64,000 bases of DNA, taken from contig NZ_JBGGTQ010000010.1 of assembly GCF_041320705.1 (NCBI RefSeq), positions 124,001 to 188,000 of the forward strand, given 5' to 3'. The first letter of the stretch is position 1; each line of letters begins with the position of its first letter. The position numbers were made by a program, and so were the translations under genes. This stretch comes from Kineococcus mangrovi (GTDB lineage: Bacteria > Actinomycetota > Actinomycetes > Actinomycetales > Kineococcaceae). Of the stretch, positions 44,858-56,217 are shown in pieces. The notes under the pieces are model-generated. The model did no database searches. It saw only the letters and a list, made by a program, of their open reading frames with translations, and was not told the origin of the DNA.

Positions 44858-44932
44858 TTATGCCCGACAGGTCGTCCCGGCGCTGCGCAGCAGGTCGATC
44901 ACGAGACGTCGCGTCAGCGGCGCGTGCTCCAT
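44858..44932 (-). CDS. 24-residue leader peptide between the SAM riboswitch and metY
   Basis: A short ORF (starts MEHAPLTRRLVIDLLR; ends GTTCRA) with a strong site, GGGAGAGGA, seven bases before its ATG; this site directly follows the closing strand of the riboswitch P1 helix. The LTRRLxIDLLRxAxxxC pattern matches the short proteins annotated as putative leader peptides before sulfur genes in actinomycetes. It ends 43 bases before metY. Near its end is one Cys codon, so cysteine-dependent ribosome pausing is possible but unproved. Confidence 0.65.
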   Translation of the reverse strand: MEHAPLTRRLVIDLLRSAGTTCRA

Positions 44933-44945
44933 CGGTGGTCCTCTC

Positions 44946-45029
44946 CCATCGGTCCTGGCGGGAGCACCGACCCCGGCGGGGCGGTTGCTGCGGCGTCGAC
45001 GAGCCAGGTCTCTCGGCCGCTCTGGATGG
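44946..45029 (-). ncRNA. SAM-I (S-box) riboswitch upstream of metY
   Basis: On the minus strand the S-box consensus is clear: CCATC opens helix P1 and GATGG closes it (44950-44946), AGAG-GCGG follows, then CGAGAGACCTGGCTCG and GACGCCGCAGCAACC (the K-turn and conserved AGCAACC), a C/G P3 hairpin (CCCC GCC GGGG) and GGTGCTCCCGCC before P1 closes. It precedes the leader peptide and metY, as expected for SAM feedback on methionine synthesis. The short GC-rich helices fit this genome. A perfect -35 TTGACA lies at 45061-45066 on the minus strand. Confidence 0.85.
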
Positions 45030-45060
45030 CACGTCCAGTGGAGGGCACGGCACCCTGACC

Positions 45061-45091
45061 TGTCAAGCGCTTCACGCGGCCGGGGTAGCGT
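45061..45091. promoter_or_regulatory. Divergent promoters for metY operon and second monooxygenase
   Basis: Minus strand: TTGACA (45066-45061) about 32 bases upstream of the riboswitch. Plus strand: TAGCGT (45086-45091), a typical -10, puts +1 at about the GTG 45100, so that gene appears leaderless. The two promoters overlap back to back, so a single regulator could reach both. Confidence 0.5.
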
Positions 45092-45099
45092 GCGGCCCC

Positions 45100-46407
45100 G
45101 TGATCCTCACCGCGATGCTCTTCTACCCCGGCGGCGAGCACCTCACGAGCTGGCGCCTGCCCGGGGGACGTCCCGCCGAGTACCTCTCGGTCGACTACTA
45201 CGAGCGCTTCGCGCGGACGGCGGAGACCGCCGGTTTCGCCGCGCTGTTCTACGCGGACGAGCTCTACGTGTGGGACCGGTTCCCCTCCGGGGTCGAGCAC
45301 GTGGCGAACCTGCGGCCCGAACCCTTCGGCCTGCTGGGTGCGCTCTCGCGCTGCACCGAACGCATCGGCCTGGTGGCGACGGTGTCGACGACGTACAACG
45401 AGCCGTTCCACACCGCCCGCCAGGTCGGTTCGCTCGACTTCCTCAGCTCCGGACGGGCCGGGTGGAACCTCGTGACGTCCGCGAGCGACGAGGAGGCCCG
45501 CAACTTCGGCCTGGACCGCAACCTCGACCACGCGGCCCGCTACCGGCGCGGCGCGGAGTTCGTCGACGTCGTCCACGGCCTCTGGGACAGCTGGGACGAC
45601 GGGGCGGTGGCGCCGGACGTCGCGACGGGCCGGTACGCCGACCCCGCCGGGATGCACGTCCTGGACCACGCCGGTGAGTTCTTCCGCGTCCGCGGTCCGC
45701 TGAACCTGCCGCGACCACCGCAGGGGCGACCGGTGCTGTTCCAGGCCGGGTCCTCGCAGGACGGGCGCCGGCTGGCGGGTCGGCACGCCGAGGCGGTGTT
45801 CGTGCCGGGGTCGGCCCCCCTGCCCGGGGCGCAGCGGCTGTACGAGGACTACAAGCGTCGGGCCGTCCAGGCCGGGCGGGACCGCTCGCACCTGCTGGTC
45901 CTGCCGGCCGTCTCCCCCGTCCTGGGCGCGAGCACCGCGCAGGCGCACGAACGCCTCGAGGAGATCGAGGCCCTGACCCCGGACCGGCTCAGCCTGGACT
46001 GGCTGTCCCACCACCTCGGCGTGGACCTGTCCGACCGCCCTCTCGACGAGGAGTTCCGCTTCGACTTCGCGGGCGGGTCGAACCAGGTCCAGACGGTGTT
46101 CGAGGGGATCCGCAAGCTGCTGGACCGCGACCGGTTCACGTTGCGCGAGCTGTACCGGACCATGCTGCGCCGCCGGTTCCTGCCGGGGACCCCCGAGGAG
46201 GTTGCGGACTGGATGACGCAACGGTTCACCCGGGGCGCGGCCGACGGGTTCACCCTCGCGTTCTCCTCCGTCCCGCAGGGCGTGGAGGAGTTCGCCGAGC
46301 AGGTCGTGCCCCTCCTGCGGCGCCGCGGGGTGCTCGCCCCCGAACTCCCGGCGACCACGCTGCGGGGCAACCTGGGTCTGCCGGTGCCTGGCAGCCGCTG
46401 GTCCTGA
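45100..46407 (+). CDS. LLM-class flavin-dependent monooxygenase
   Basis: A 435-residue luciferase-like monooxygenase of the NtaA/SnaA/DszA group, with FYADELYVW, LVATVSTTYNEPFHTARQ, WNLVTSASDEEARNFG, the W-D-S-W-DDGA insert and FQAGSSQDGRRLAGRHAEAVF. The C-terminus TTLRGNLGLP parallels the paralogue behind metY. GTG 45100 is preferred with its -10 box at 45086-45091; ATG 45115 is a second choice. It diverges from the metY transcript and probably also supplies sulfur or carbon from an organosulfur substrate. Confidence 0.83.
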   Translation: MILTAMLFYPGGEHLTSWRLPGGRPAEYLSVDYYERFARTAETAGFAALFYADELYVWDRFPSGVEHVANLRPEPFGLLGALSRCTERIGLVATVSTTYNEPFHTARQVGSLDFLSSGRAGWNLVTSASDEEARNFGLDRNLDHAARYRRGAEFVDVVHGLWDSWDDGAVAPDVATGRYADPAGMHVLDHAGEFFRVRGPLNLPRPPQGRPVLFQAGSSQDGRRLAGRHAEAVFVPGSAPLPGAQRLYEDYKRRAVQAGRDRSHLLVLPAVSPVLGASTAQAHERLEEIEALTPDRLSLDWLSHHLGVDLSDRPLDEEFRFDFAGGSNQVQTVFEGIRKLLDRDRFTLRELYRTMLRRRFLPGTPEEVADWMTQRFTRGAADGFTLAFSSVPQGVEEFAEQVVPLLRRRGVLAPELPATTLRGNLGLPVPGSRWS

Positions 46408-46432
46408 ACCTCAGGCGCCAACCTCAGGCGCC
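46407..46432. repeat. 13-bp tandem duplication at the monooxygenase stop
   Basis: AACCTCAGGCGCC occurs twice head to tail (46407-46419 and 46420-46432). The first copy begins at the last base of the stop codon. Looks like a recent slippage duplication; it also duplicates a TCA, so the reverse-strand mini-ORF has two possible stops. Confidence 0.8.
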
Positions 46433-46546
46433 GAGCGCGGCGAACCCCCGGCACCCCTCGACGAACCGGTCGAGGTCGTCCGGGTCGGCGACGTGCGTGA
46501 CGGTCTCCTCGATCTCGTCGTCGTCGCGGCCGACGTCCTCGCGCAC
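46424..46546 (-). CDS. Possible 40-residue acidic mini-protein
   Basis: An open frame from GTG 46546 to TGA 46424, very acidic at the start (REDVGRDDDEIEETV) with ADPDDLDRFVEGCRGFAALGA at the end. It lies 35 bases after the DUF2256/DUF3253 gene on the same strand. No ribosome site is obvious, so it may be a degraded remnant or non-coding. Offered only as a candidate. Confidence 0.25.
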   Translation of the reverse strand: MREDVGRDDDEIEETVTHVADPDDLDRFVEGCRGFAALGA

Positions 46547-46581
46547 GGTGGGGCGGGTGCCGGCGACGCCACGCCCGCCCC

Positions 46582-46965
46582 TCAGCGCCGGCGCACCCGG
46601 ATCGGGCCCTTCGCGGTGGAGGGGTCGACGACGCGGCCGCCCTGGGTGATCTCGGCCTCCCCGGCGGCCACGAGCCGGCGCGCCGCGGACCGCGCCGGCT
46701 CCCCCAGGTCGCGCCAGTCGTCCCCGCCGACCGCACGGGCCGCCTCCTCGGGGTCGACCGTCCCGGACCTCCCGCGTTCGGCCAGGAGGCGGCGCAGGGC
46801 CACCTCGAGCGCGGCGTCGACGGCGCCGGAGGACTTCGCCCTCCGGCGGCAGGCGTCGGAGCAGTGCTTCACGCCGTCCCAGTCGCGCTCCCACTTCTTG
46901 CGCCACGTGATGGTGCGCCCGCACACGGCGCAGTCCTTGGTCGGCAGTTCCCCGCGACGGCTCAC
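46582..46965 (-). CDS. DUF2256-DUF3253 fusion protein
   Basis: A 127-residue protein joining two small families. Residues 1-45 are DUF2256 with paired cysteines (CAVCG and CSDACRRR) and [17 protein letters not shown]. Residues about 55-127 are DUF3253, a predicted winged helix ([26 protein letters not shown], then a basic RRR end). GTG 46965 is preceded by GGAGG with ten-base spacing. The cysteine cluster and winged helix suggest nucleic-acid binding. Function is unknown. Confidence 0.75.
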   Translation of the reverse strand: MSRRGELPTKDCAVCGRTITWRKKWERDWDGVKHCSDACRRRAKSSGAVDAALEVALRRLLAERGRSGTVDPEEAARAVGGDDWRDLGEPARSAARRLVAAGEAEITQGGRVVDPSTAKGPIRVRRR

Positions 46966-47081
46966 TCGAACGACACCTCCCCGTCGGCCGGTCGTCACCA
47001 TGCCACGCCCGCAGTGCGCTCGCGACGCGACCGGGTTAGGTTGGGGATGCTTTTGCACGTTCAACGAAACGGGAGGTCCCT

Positions 47082-47687
47082 GTGAGCGACGTGAAGCTCG
47101 CGATCGTGTACTACTCCGCGACCGGGACGGTGCGCTCGATGGCCGAGCGCCTGGCCGCCACCGGTGAGCAGGCCGGCGCCGAGGTGCGTCTGCGCCAGGT
47201 CGAGCGCCAGACCACCGGCGGCGAGAAGGAGGTCACCGACGCCCAGCAGGTCGAGGCGGAGGCCGCTCAGGGCACGCAGGCCGTGACGGCGGACGACGTC
47301 GTGTGGGCCGACGCCGTCCTGTTCGGCTCCCCCACCCGGTACGGCAACATCGCCGGTCAGCTCAAGACGTTCATCGACTCCCTCGGCCCGCAGTGGGCCC
47401 AGGGCCAGCTCGCCGACAAGGTCTACGCCGGGTTCACGGCGTCCCAGACCGCCCACGGCGGCCAGGAGACGACGCTGCTGGCGCTCTACAACACGATCTA
47501 CCACTTCGGCGGGATCATCGTGCCGCCCGGGTACACCGACGGCTCGAAGTTCGTCGACGGCAACCCCTACGGCGTCAGCCACGTCACCGGCGGCGGCAAC
47601 GACATCCCGCTCGGCGACACCGAGTTCACCGCCCTGGACCACCTCGTCAACCGCGTCGTCGGGATCACCCGCAAGCTCGCGGGCTGA
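47082..47687 (+). CDS. wrbA: NAD(P)H:quinone oxidoreductase type IV
   Basis: A 201-residue flavodoxin-like WrbA quinone reductase. The FMN-phosphate loop [16 protein letters not shown] and [18 protein letters not shown] are diagnostic, with [17 protein letters not shown] and [13 protein letters not shown] in the expected places. It reduces quinones by two electrons, avoiding semiquinone radicals. GTG start with GGGAGG eight bases upstream. A long hairpin follows before ilvC. Confidence 0.92.
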   Translation: MSDVKLAIVYYSATGTVRSMAERLAATGEQAGAEVRLRQVERQTTGGEKEVTDAQQVEAEAAQGTQAVTADDVVWADAVLFGSPTRYGNIAGQLKTFIDSLGPQWAQGQLADKVYAGFTASQTAHGGQETTLLALYNTIYHFGGIIVPPGYTDGSKFVDGNPYGVSHVTGGGNDIPLGDTEFTALDHLVNRVVGITRKLAG

Positions 47688-47700
47688 CCCCGGGACCGCG

Positions 47701-47753
47701 CGGGACGGACGAACCCCCGCACCGCCTGGCGGTGCGGGGGTTCGTCCGTCCCG
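47701..47753. terminator. 25-bp-stem bidirectional terminator
   Basis: A hairpin with 25-bp perfect arms and a three-base loop (CTG at 47726-47728), placed between convergent wrbA and ilvC, four bases before the ilvC stop. It serves both. Confidence 0.85.
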
Positions 47754-47757
47754 GGGG

Positions 47758-51193
<3,436 letters not shown>

Positions 51194-51271
51194 CTCGGTG
51201 TCCTCCTCGGGCGGTGCCGTTCACGGTGGTCGTGCTTCCCGGACGCCCGGCGTGTTCGGTCCGCCGGACGC

Positions 51272-51309
51272 AAAAAGACCCCTCTGCCAGGGATGGCGTG
51301 TGAGGGGTC
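51272..51309 (-). terminator. Attenuator terminator of the ilvB leader
   Basis: On the minus strand GACCCCTC (51309-51302) pairs with GAGGGGTC (51284-51277), followed at once by TTTTT (51276-51272). It is the only T-rich intrinsic terminator in the region and lies 21 bases after a leader ORF stop and about 79 bases before ilvB. Confidence 0.8.
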
Positions 51310-51329
51310 GCGCGCTCGGCCGAACTGAC

Positions 51330-51368
51330 TCAGCCGGCGCGCTGTCCGATGGCTACGAGGAACCGCAT
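51330..51368 (-). CDS. 12-residue ilvB leader peptide
   Basis: ATG 51368 to TGA 51330 encodes MRFLVAIGQRAG, containing Leu, Val and Ile next to each other, then Gly-Gln-Arg-Ala-Gly. The actinobacterial ilvB leader peptides have the same MR-(LV-rich)-GxRxG shape. No ribosome site precedes it; the promoter at 51376-51404 puts +1 at the ATG, so it is leaderless. Scarcity of charged branched-chain tRNA would stall the ribosome and prevent the terminator at 51272-51309. Confidence 0.75.
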   Translation of the reverse strand: MRFLVAIGQRAG

Positions 51369-51375
51369 GGGTGGA

Positions 51376-51404
51376 AAGGTAGCCGTCCCGCGGCGCGCTG
51401 TCAG
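51376..51404 (-). promoter_or_regulatory. Promoter of the ilvB leader transcript
   Basis: On the minus strand CTGACA (51404-51399) and TACCTT (51381-51376) are separated by 17 bases, placing +1 at the leader-peptide ATG seven bases later. The -35 lies inside a long inverted repeat. Confidence 0.6.
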
Positions 51405-51420
51405 CCGACAGCGCGCCGCG
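51389..51420. repeat. 14-bp inverted repeat over the ilvB promoter, after ilvD
   Basis: Perfect arms (51389-51402 and 51407-51420, reading CGCGGCGCGCTGTC and complement) separated by AGCC. It lies 54 bases after the ilvD stop and covers the predicted -35 of ilvB. It may terminate ilvD transcripts, act as an operator, or both. Confidence 0.6.
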
Positions 51421-51474
51421 TCTCACATCGTGGACACCCGTCTCAGAACGGGCCTCGCACGCGTCGGCTGCGGA

Positions 51475-53178
51475 TCAGCTGCAGACCGCCCCGACCGAGG
51501 CGGACTGGACCTGCTTGGCGTACTTGGCCAGGACCCCGCGCGTGAAGACGGGGGGCAGCGGGGCCCAGCCCTCGCGGCGCGACGCCAGCTCCTCGTCCTC
51601 GACGAGCACCTCCAGCGTCTTGCCGGCCACGTCCAGGCGGATGCGGTCGCCGTCGCGGACCAGGGCGATCGGACCGCCGTCGACGGCCTCGGGGGCGATG
51701 TGCCCCACGCACAGCCCCGTCGTCCCGCCCGAGAAGCGGCCGTCGGTCAGCAGCAGGACGTCCTTGCCGAGCCCGGCGCCCTTGATCGCGCCGGTGATCG
51801 CCAGCATCTCCCGCATGCCCGGCCCGCCCTTGGGGCCCTCGTAGCGGATGACCACGACGTCGCCGGCCGAGATCGTGCCGTCCTCGAGGGCGTCGAGGGC
51901 CGCGCGCTCGCGCTCGAAGACGCGGGCGGTGCCCTCGAAGACGTCGGAGTCGAACCCCGCGCTCTTCACGACGGCCCCGCCGGGGGCGAGGTTGCCCGTG
52001 AGGATGGTGATGCCGCCGGTCTGGTGGATCGGGTCGTCCAGCGCCCGCAGCACGACGCCGTCGACGTCCGGCGGCGCGATGTCGGCGAGGTTCTCGGCCA
52101 TCGTCTTCCCGGTGACCGTCAGCGCGTCCCCGTGCAGCAGACCGGCGTCCAGCAGCGCGCGCATGACGACGGGGATCCCGCCGATGCGGTCGACGTCGAC
52201 CATGACGTGCCGGCCGAACGGCTTGAGGTCGCCCAGGTGCGGCACCTTGCCCGCGACGCGGTCGAAGTCGGCCAGCGTGAGGTCGACCTCGGCCTCGTAG
52301 GCGATGGCCAGCAGGTGCAGGACGGCGTTGGTCGAGCCGCCGAGGGCCATGACGACGGCGATGGCGTTCTCGAACGCCTCCTTGGTGAGGATCTGCCGGG
52401 CCGTGATGCCCTTGCTCAGCAGGTTCACGACGGCCTCGCCCGAGCGGCGGGCGAACCCGTCGCGGCGGCGGTCGGTCGCCGGCGGGGCGGCGCTGCCGGG
52501 CAGCGACATGCCGAGCGCCTCGGCCGCGGCGGCCATCGTGTTGGCGGTGTACATGCCGCCGCAGGCGCCCTCGCCGGGGCAGATCGCGCGCTCGATGACG
52601 CCGACGTCCTCGCGGGACATGAGCCCGCGCGCGCAGGCCCCCACGGCCTCGAACGCGTCGATGAGGGTGACCTCGTGCTCGCTGCCGTCGGACAGCTTCG
52701 CGCGCCCGGGCAGGATCGTCCCGGCGTAGAGGAAGACGCTCGCCAGGTCCAGGCGCGCGGCGGCCATGAGCATGCCCGGCAGCGACTTGTCGCACCCGGC
52801 CAGCAGGACGGACCCGTCGAGGCGCTCGGCGCTCATGACCGTCTCGACCGAGTCGGCGATGACCTCGCGCGAGACGAGGGAGAAGTGCATCCCCTGGTGA
52901 CCCATGGAGATGCCGTCGGAGACGGAGATCGTGCCGAACTCCAGCGGGTACCCGCGGGCGGCGTGCACCCCGTCCTTGACCGCTTTGGCGAGGCGGTCCA
53001 GGGACAGGTTGCAGGGCGTGATCTCGTTCCAGCTCGAGGCGACGCCGATCTGGGGCTTGTCCCAGTCCTCGTCCCCCATGCCGACGGCGCGGAGCATGCC
53101 GCGCGAAGCGGTCGCCTCCAGCCCGTCGGTGACCTGCCGGCTGCGCGGTTTGATGTCGACTTCATCAGCGGGGCTCAC
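51475..53178 (-). CDS. ilvD: Dihydroxy-acid dehydratase
   Basis: A 567-residue Fe-S dehydratase giving 2-oxo acids for Val, Ile and Leu. The cluster cysteines lie in [22 protein letters not shown] and [25 protein letters not shown] and [11 protein letters not shown] are family marks. Length is normal. It lies upstream of ilvB on the same strand but is separated by a promoter and attenuator, so it is probably a separate unit. GTG start at 53178. Confidence 0.96.
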   Translation of the reverse strand: MSPADEVDIKPRSRQVTDGLEATASRGMLRAVGMGDEDWDKPQIGVASSWNEITPCNLSLDRLAKAVKDGVHAARGYPLEFGTISVSDGISMGHQGMHFSLVSREVIADSVETVMSAERLDGSVLLAGCDKSLPGMLMAAARLDLASVFLYAGTILPGRAKLSDGSEHEVTLIDAFEAVGACARGLMSREDVGVIERAICPGEGACGGMYTANTMAAAAEALGMSLPGSAAPPATDRRRDGFARRSGEAVVNLLSKGITARQILTKEAFENAIAVVMALGGSTNAVLHLLAIAYEAEVDLTLADFDRVAGKVPHLGDLKPFGRHVMVDVDRIGGIPVVMRALLDAGLLHGDALTVTGKTMAENLADIAPPDVDGVVLRALDDPIHQTGGITILTGNLAPGGAVVKSAGFDSDVFEGTARVFERERAALDALEDGTISAGDVVVIRYEGPKGGPGMREMLAITGAIKGAGLGKDVLLLTDGRFSGGTTGLCVGHIAPEAVDGGPIALVRDGDRIRLDVAGKTLEVLVEDEELASRREGWAPLPPVFTRGVLAKYAKQVQSASVGAVCS

Positions 53179-53236
53179 GGCGGGAGTGTAGGCGCCGCAC
53201 GGGCGGTGGGCGTTGACCGCACCGCGGGGACGGGGA

Positions 53237-53268
53237 TAGCGTCACGCACGTCGTGAACGTTCACGACG
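53237..53268 (+). promoter_or_regulatory. Promoter and 20-bp perfect operator for the fusion oxidoreductase
   Basis: TAGCGT (53237-53242) is a -10 box. Immediately downstream lies a 20-bp perfect palindrome (53249-53268) with the half-site CGTCGTGAAC and a central CG. Centred CG with TGAAC/GTTCA flanks is the LacI/GalR operator style, and the LacI regulator is encoded by the next gene. At the transcript start it would block initiation. Confidence 0.7.
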
Positions 53269-53296
53269 CTTCCTCCCCGGCTCGAAGGAGCGCCAG

Positions 53297-55279
53297 ATGT
53301 CGACCCCCACCCGCTGGGCCGTGCTCGGTCCCGGTGGCATCGCCCACCGGTTCGCCTCCCAGCTGCCCCACGCGGACGCCCGGCTCGTCGCGGTCGGCGG
53401 CTCGCCCACCCCGGGGGGTCAGGAGCGCGCGCGCGCCTTCGCCGCGGAGTTCGCCCCCGACGCCTTCGTCGGCGACTACGACGCCGTCCTGGCCCGCGAG
53501 GACGTCGACGCCGTCTACGTCAGCACCGTCCACGTCACCCACGCGCGGCTGACCCTGGCCGCGGTCCGGGCCGGCAAGCACGTGCTGTGCGAGAAGCCCT
53601 TCGCCCCCAACGCCGGCAGCGTCATGGCCGTCGTCGACGCGGCGCGCGCCTCCGGCGCCCGCGTCCTGGAGGCGTTCATGTACGCCCACCACCCCCAGCT
53701 GCAGAAGCTGCTCGAGCTCGTGCGCTCCGGCGCCATCGGCACCGTGCAGCACGTCGACGCCAGCTTCGCGTTCGCGACCGGGGCCAAGCAGGGGCGCCTC
53801 TACGACGCCGACCTCGCCGGCGGCGGCATCCTCGACGTCGGCGGCTACCCGGTCTCCGCCGCGCACCTCGTCGCGAGCGCGGCGCTCGGCCGCCCCGCCG
53901 CGGTGCAGGAGTTCGCCGCGCAGGGCACGGTCGGCGAGACCGGCGTCGACGAGTGGGCGACGGCGTCCCTCACGTTCGCCGGCGGTGTCACGGCCGCCGT
54001 CCGCACGGGCGTCGCGCTGGCCGACCCGCAGACGATCACCGTCTACGGCTCGGCCGGCCGGATCCACCTGCCGGACCCGTGGACGATCCTCGGCGACACG
54101 CGCGTCGTGCTGACCCGGCCCGGCGCCGAACCGGAGGAGTTCGCCTTCGACCCGGACCTGCCCGAGAACAAGGCCTACGCCCTGGAGGCGAAGGCGCTCG
54201 TCGGCGACGGCACCCCCGCGTTCACCCTCGAGGACACCCTCGCCGTCAACGCCGTGCTGGACCGCTGGCGCGCCGCGATCGGGCTGCGCTACCCGTTCGA
54301 GACCGACACCGCGGACATCCCCACGGTCTCGGGCCTGCCGCTGCGGCGCAGCGTCCCCACCGCCATGAAGTACGGCCGCATCCCGGGCCTGGACCGCGAG
54401 GTCTCCCGCCTGGTCATGGGCTGCGACAACCAGCCCGACCTCGCGCACGCCTCGGCCATCTTCGACGCGTTCGTCGAGGCCGGCGGGAACACGTTCGACA
54501 CGGCGTGGCTGTACGGCTCGGGCAAGTACGAGAAGCTGCTCGGCCGGTGGATGGCCAACCGCGGCAACCGCGGCGACCTCAACGTCATCGTCAAGGGCTG
54601 CCACACCCCCCACTGCGACCCCGAGTCGCTGACCCGCCAGCTCCTGGAGTCCTTCGAGCGCCAGGGCCACGAGCACGCGGACATCTACATGATGCACCGC
54701 GACAACGAGGACGTGCCCGTCGGCGAGTTCGTCGACGTCCTCGACGAGCACGCCTCCGCCGGTCGCATCACGGTCTACGGCGGCTCGAACTGGTCGACCG
54801 CGCGCGTCGACGAGGCCAACGAGTACGCCCGCCAGCACGGCAAGCGGCCGTTCTCGGTGCTGTCCAACCACTTCGGCCTCGCCGAGGCGTACGACGTGCC
54901 GTGGACCGGCTGCCGCCACGTGACCGACCCGGCGTCGAAGCAGTGGCTGTCCGAGCGCGACATCGCCCTGCTGCCGTGGAGCTCGCAGGCCCGCGGGTTC
55001 TTCGCCCGCGCGAACCCCGAGGACCGCAGCGACGCCGAACTCGTGCGCTGCTACTACTCGGAGGCGAACTTCGAGCGCAAGGCCCGCGCCGAGAAGCTGG
55101 GCCGGGAACTCGGCGTCCCGGCCACGGCCATCGCCCTGGCGTTCGTGCTGGCCCAGCCGTTCCAGGTGTTCGCGCTCTTCGGCCCCCGCACGATCGCCGA
55201 GGCGCGCTCGTCGATGACCGGCCTGGGCGTGCAGCTCGACGAGCAGCAGGTGGCCTGGCTGGACCTGCGCGAGGGGTGA
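53297..55279 (+). CDS. Gfo/Idh/MocA dehydrogenase fused to an aldo/keto reductase
   Basis: A 660-residue two-enzyme fusion. Residues 1-340 are a Gfo/Idh/MocA oxidoreductase: Rossmann motif AVLGPGGIA, EKP motif in VLCEKPFAPN, and the beta-sheet domain with GRLYDADLAGGGILDVGGYP. Residues about 350-660 are an aldo/keto reductase with the tetrad Asp, Tyr, Lys and His in FDTAWLYGSGKYE, VIVKGCHTP and IYMMHRDNED. Both active sites look intact, suggesting a coupled NAD(P)-dependent sugar or polyol interconversion with cofactor recycling. The substrate is unknown. It overlaps the LacI regulator gene. Confidence 0.85.
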   Translation: MSTPTRWAVLGPGGIAHRFASQLPHADARLVAVGGSPTPGGQERARAFAAEFAPDAFVGDYDAVLAREDVDAVYVSTVHVTHARLTLAAVRAGKHVLCEKPFAPNAGSVMAVVDAARASGARVLEAFMYAHHPQLQKLLELVRSGAIGTVQHVDASFAFATGAKQGRLYDADLAGGGILDVGGYPVSAAHLVASAALGRPAAVQEFAAQGTVGETGVDEWATASLTFAGGVTAAVRTGVALADPQTITVYGSAGRIHLPDPWTILGDTRVVLTRPGAEPEEFAFDPDLPENKAYALEAKALVGDGTPAFTLEDTLAVNAVLDRWRAAIGLRYPFETDTADIPTVSGLPLRRSVPTAMKYGRIPGLDREVSRLVMGCDNQPDLAHASAIFDAFVEAGGNTFDTAWLYGSGKYEKLLGRWMANRGNRGDLNVIVKGCHTPHCDPESLTRQLLESFERQGHEHADIYMMHRDNEDVPVGEFVDVLDEHASAGRITVYGGSNWSTARVDEANEYARQHGKRPFSVLSNHFGLAEAYDVPWTGCRHVTDPASKQWLSERDIALLPWSSQARGFFARANPEDRSDAELVRCYYSEANFERKARAEKLGRELGVPATAIALAFVLAQPFQVFALFGPRTIAEARSSMTGLGVQLDEQQVAWLDLREG

Positions 55280-56205
55280 ACCGCAACGCCGGACCGGCGC
55301 GGGCGACGATCGTCGACGTCGCCCGCGCCGCCGGGGTCTCCCGCCAGACCGTCACCCGGGCGGTCAACGACATGCCCGGGATCAGCCCCGCGACGCGTGA
55401 GCGCGTCCTGGCCGCCGCGCGCGAGGTGAACTACCACCCGTCGCGGTTCGGGCGCGGCCTCGTCAAACCCTCGGCCCGCACTCTCGGCCTCGTCGTCGGC
55501 GACCTGACGAACCCCTACTACGCCGACCTCGCCGCGACCGTCCTGCGGCTGGCCGCCGTACGCGGGTGGAACGTCGTCATGGCCGAACCCGGGTCGGTGG
55601 CCGACCTCGTCGGCGCCGCGGACGCCGTCGTCGGGTTCACCGGGCTCGCGCTGGAACCCCCCGGGGCCGGCGCCCCCAACCTGCCCGTCGTGGAGATCGA
55701 CCCGCCCCGGGTCCACCCCGGCCACGGGCGCATCGAGTTCGAGCGGCGCACCGCCACCGGCGACGCCGTGCGGCACCTGCTGGGACGCGGTGCGCGGCGC
55801 CCGCTGGTCCTGGACCTGCCCGGCGGGTCGTCGCGCGGTGCGGCGTTCGTCGACGCCTTCGCCGCGGCGGGGGTCGACGCCGTCGTCGTGGACCGGGACG
55901 CCGGGTGGGCGGACCTGTCGCCCGGCGCGCCCGACGCCCTCGTCGCGTTCAACGACCTCGGGGGTTTCCGCCTCCTGCGGGACCTCGACGCGCACGGCGT
56001 CCGGGTGCCGCAGGACGTGCGGGTCGTCGGGGTCGACGGTCTGGCGCTCGGGGAGTTCGTCACCCCGCGGCTGTCGACGCTGGCCATCGACCTGGCCGAG
56101 GTCGCGCGGGCCGCGCTCGACCTCGTCGTGCAACTGTCGGAGGGATCGGCGGACGACCCGGTGCGGGTCGTCCCCCACCGGTTCATCGCGCGCGAGTCGA
56201 GCTGA
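55276..56205 (+). CDS. LacI-family transcriptional repressor
   Basis: A 309-residue repressor: LacI helix-turn-helix (ATIVDVARAAGVSRQTVTRAVNDMPGIS), hinge (RFGRGLVKPSARTLGLV) and periplasmic-binding-like sugar domain. GTG 55276 overlaps the fusion gene stop by four bases (GTGA). It probably binds the palindrome at 53249-53268 that precedes the fusion gene, making a self-contained inducible unit. Confidence 0.9.
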   Translation: MNRNAGPARATIVDVARAAGVSRQTVTRAVNDMPGISPATRERVLAAAREVNYHPSRFGRGLVKPSARTLGLVVGDLTNPYYADLAATVLRLAAVRGWNVVMAEPGSVADLVGAADAVVGFTGLALEPPGAGAPNLPVVEIDPPRVHPGHGRIEFERRTATGDAVRHLLGRGARRPLVLDLPGGSSRGAAFVDAFAAAGVDAVVVDRDAGWADLSPGAPDALVAFNDLGGFRLLRDLDAHGVRVPQDVRVVGVDGLALGEFVTPRLSTLAIDLAEVARAALDLVVQLSEGSADDPVRVVPHRFIARESS

Positions 56206-56217
56206 CCCCGGTCCGGG

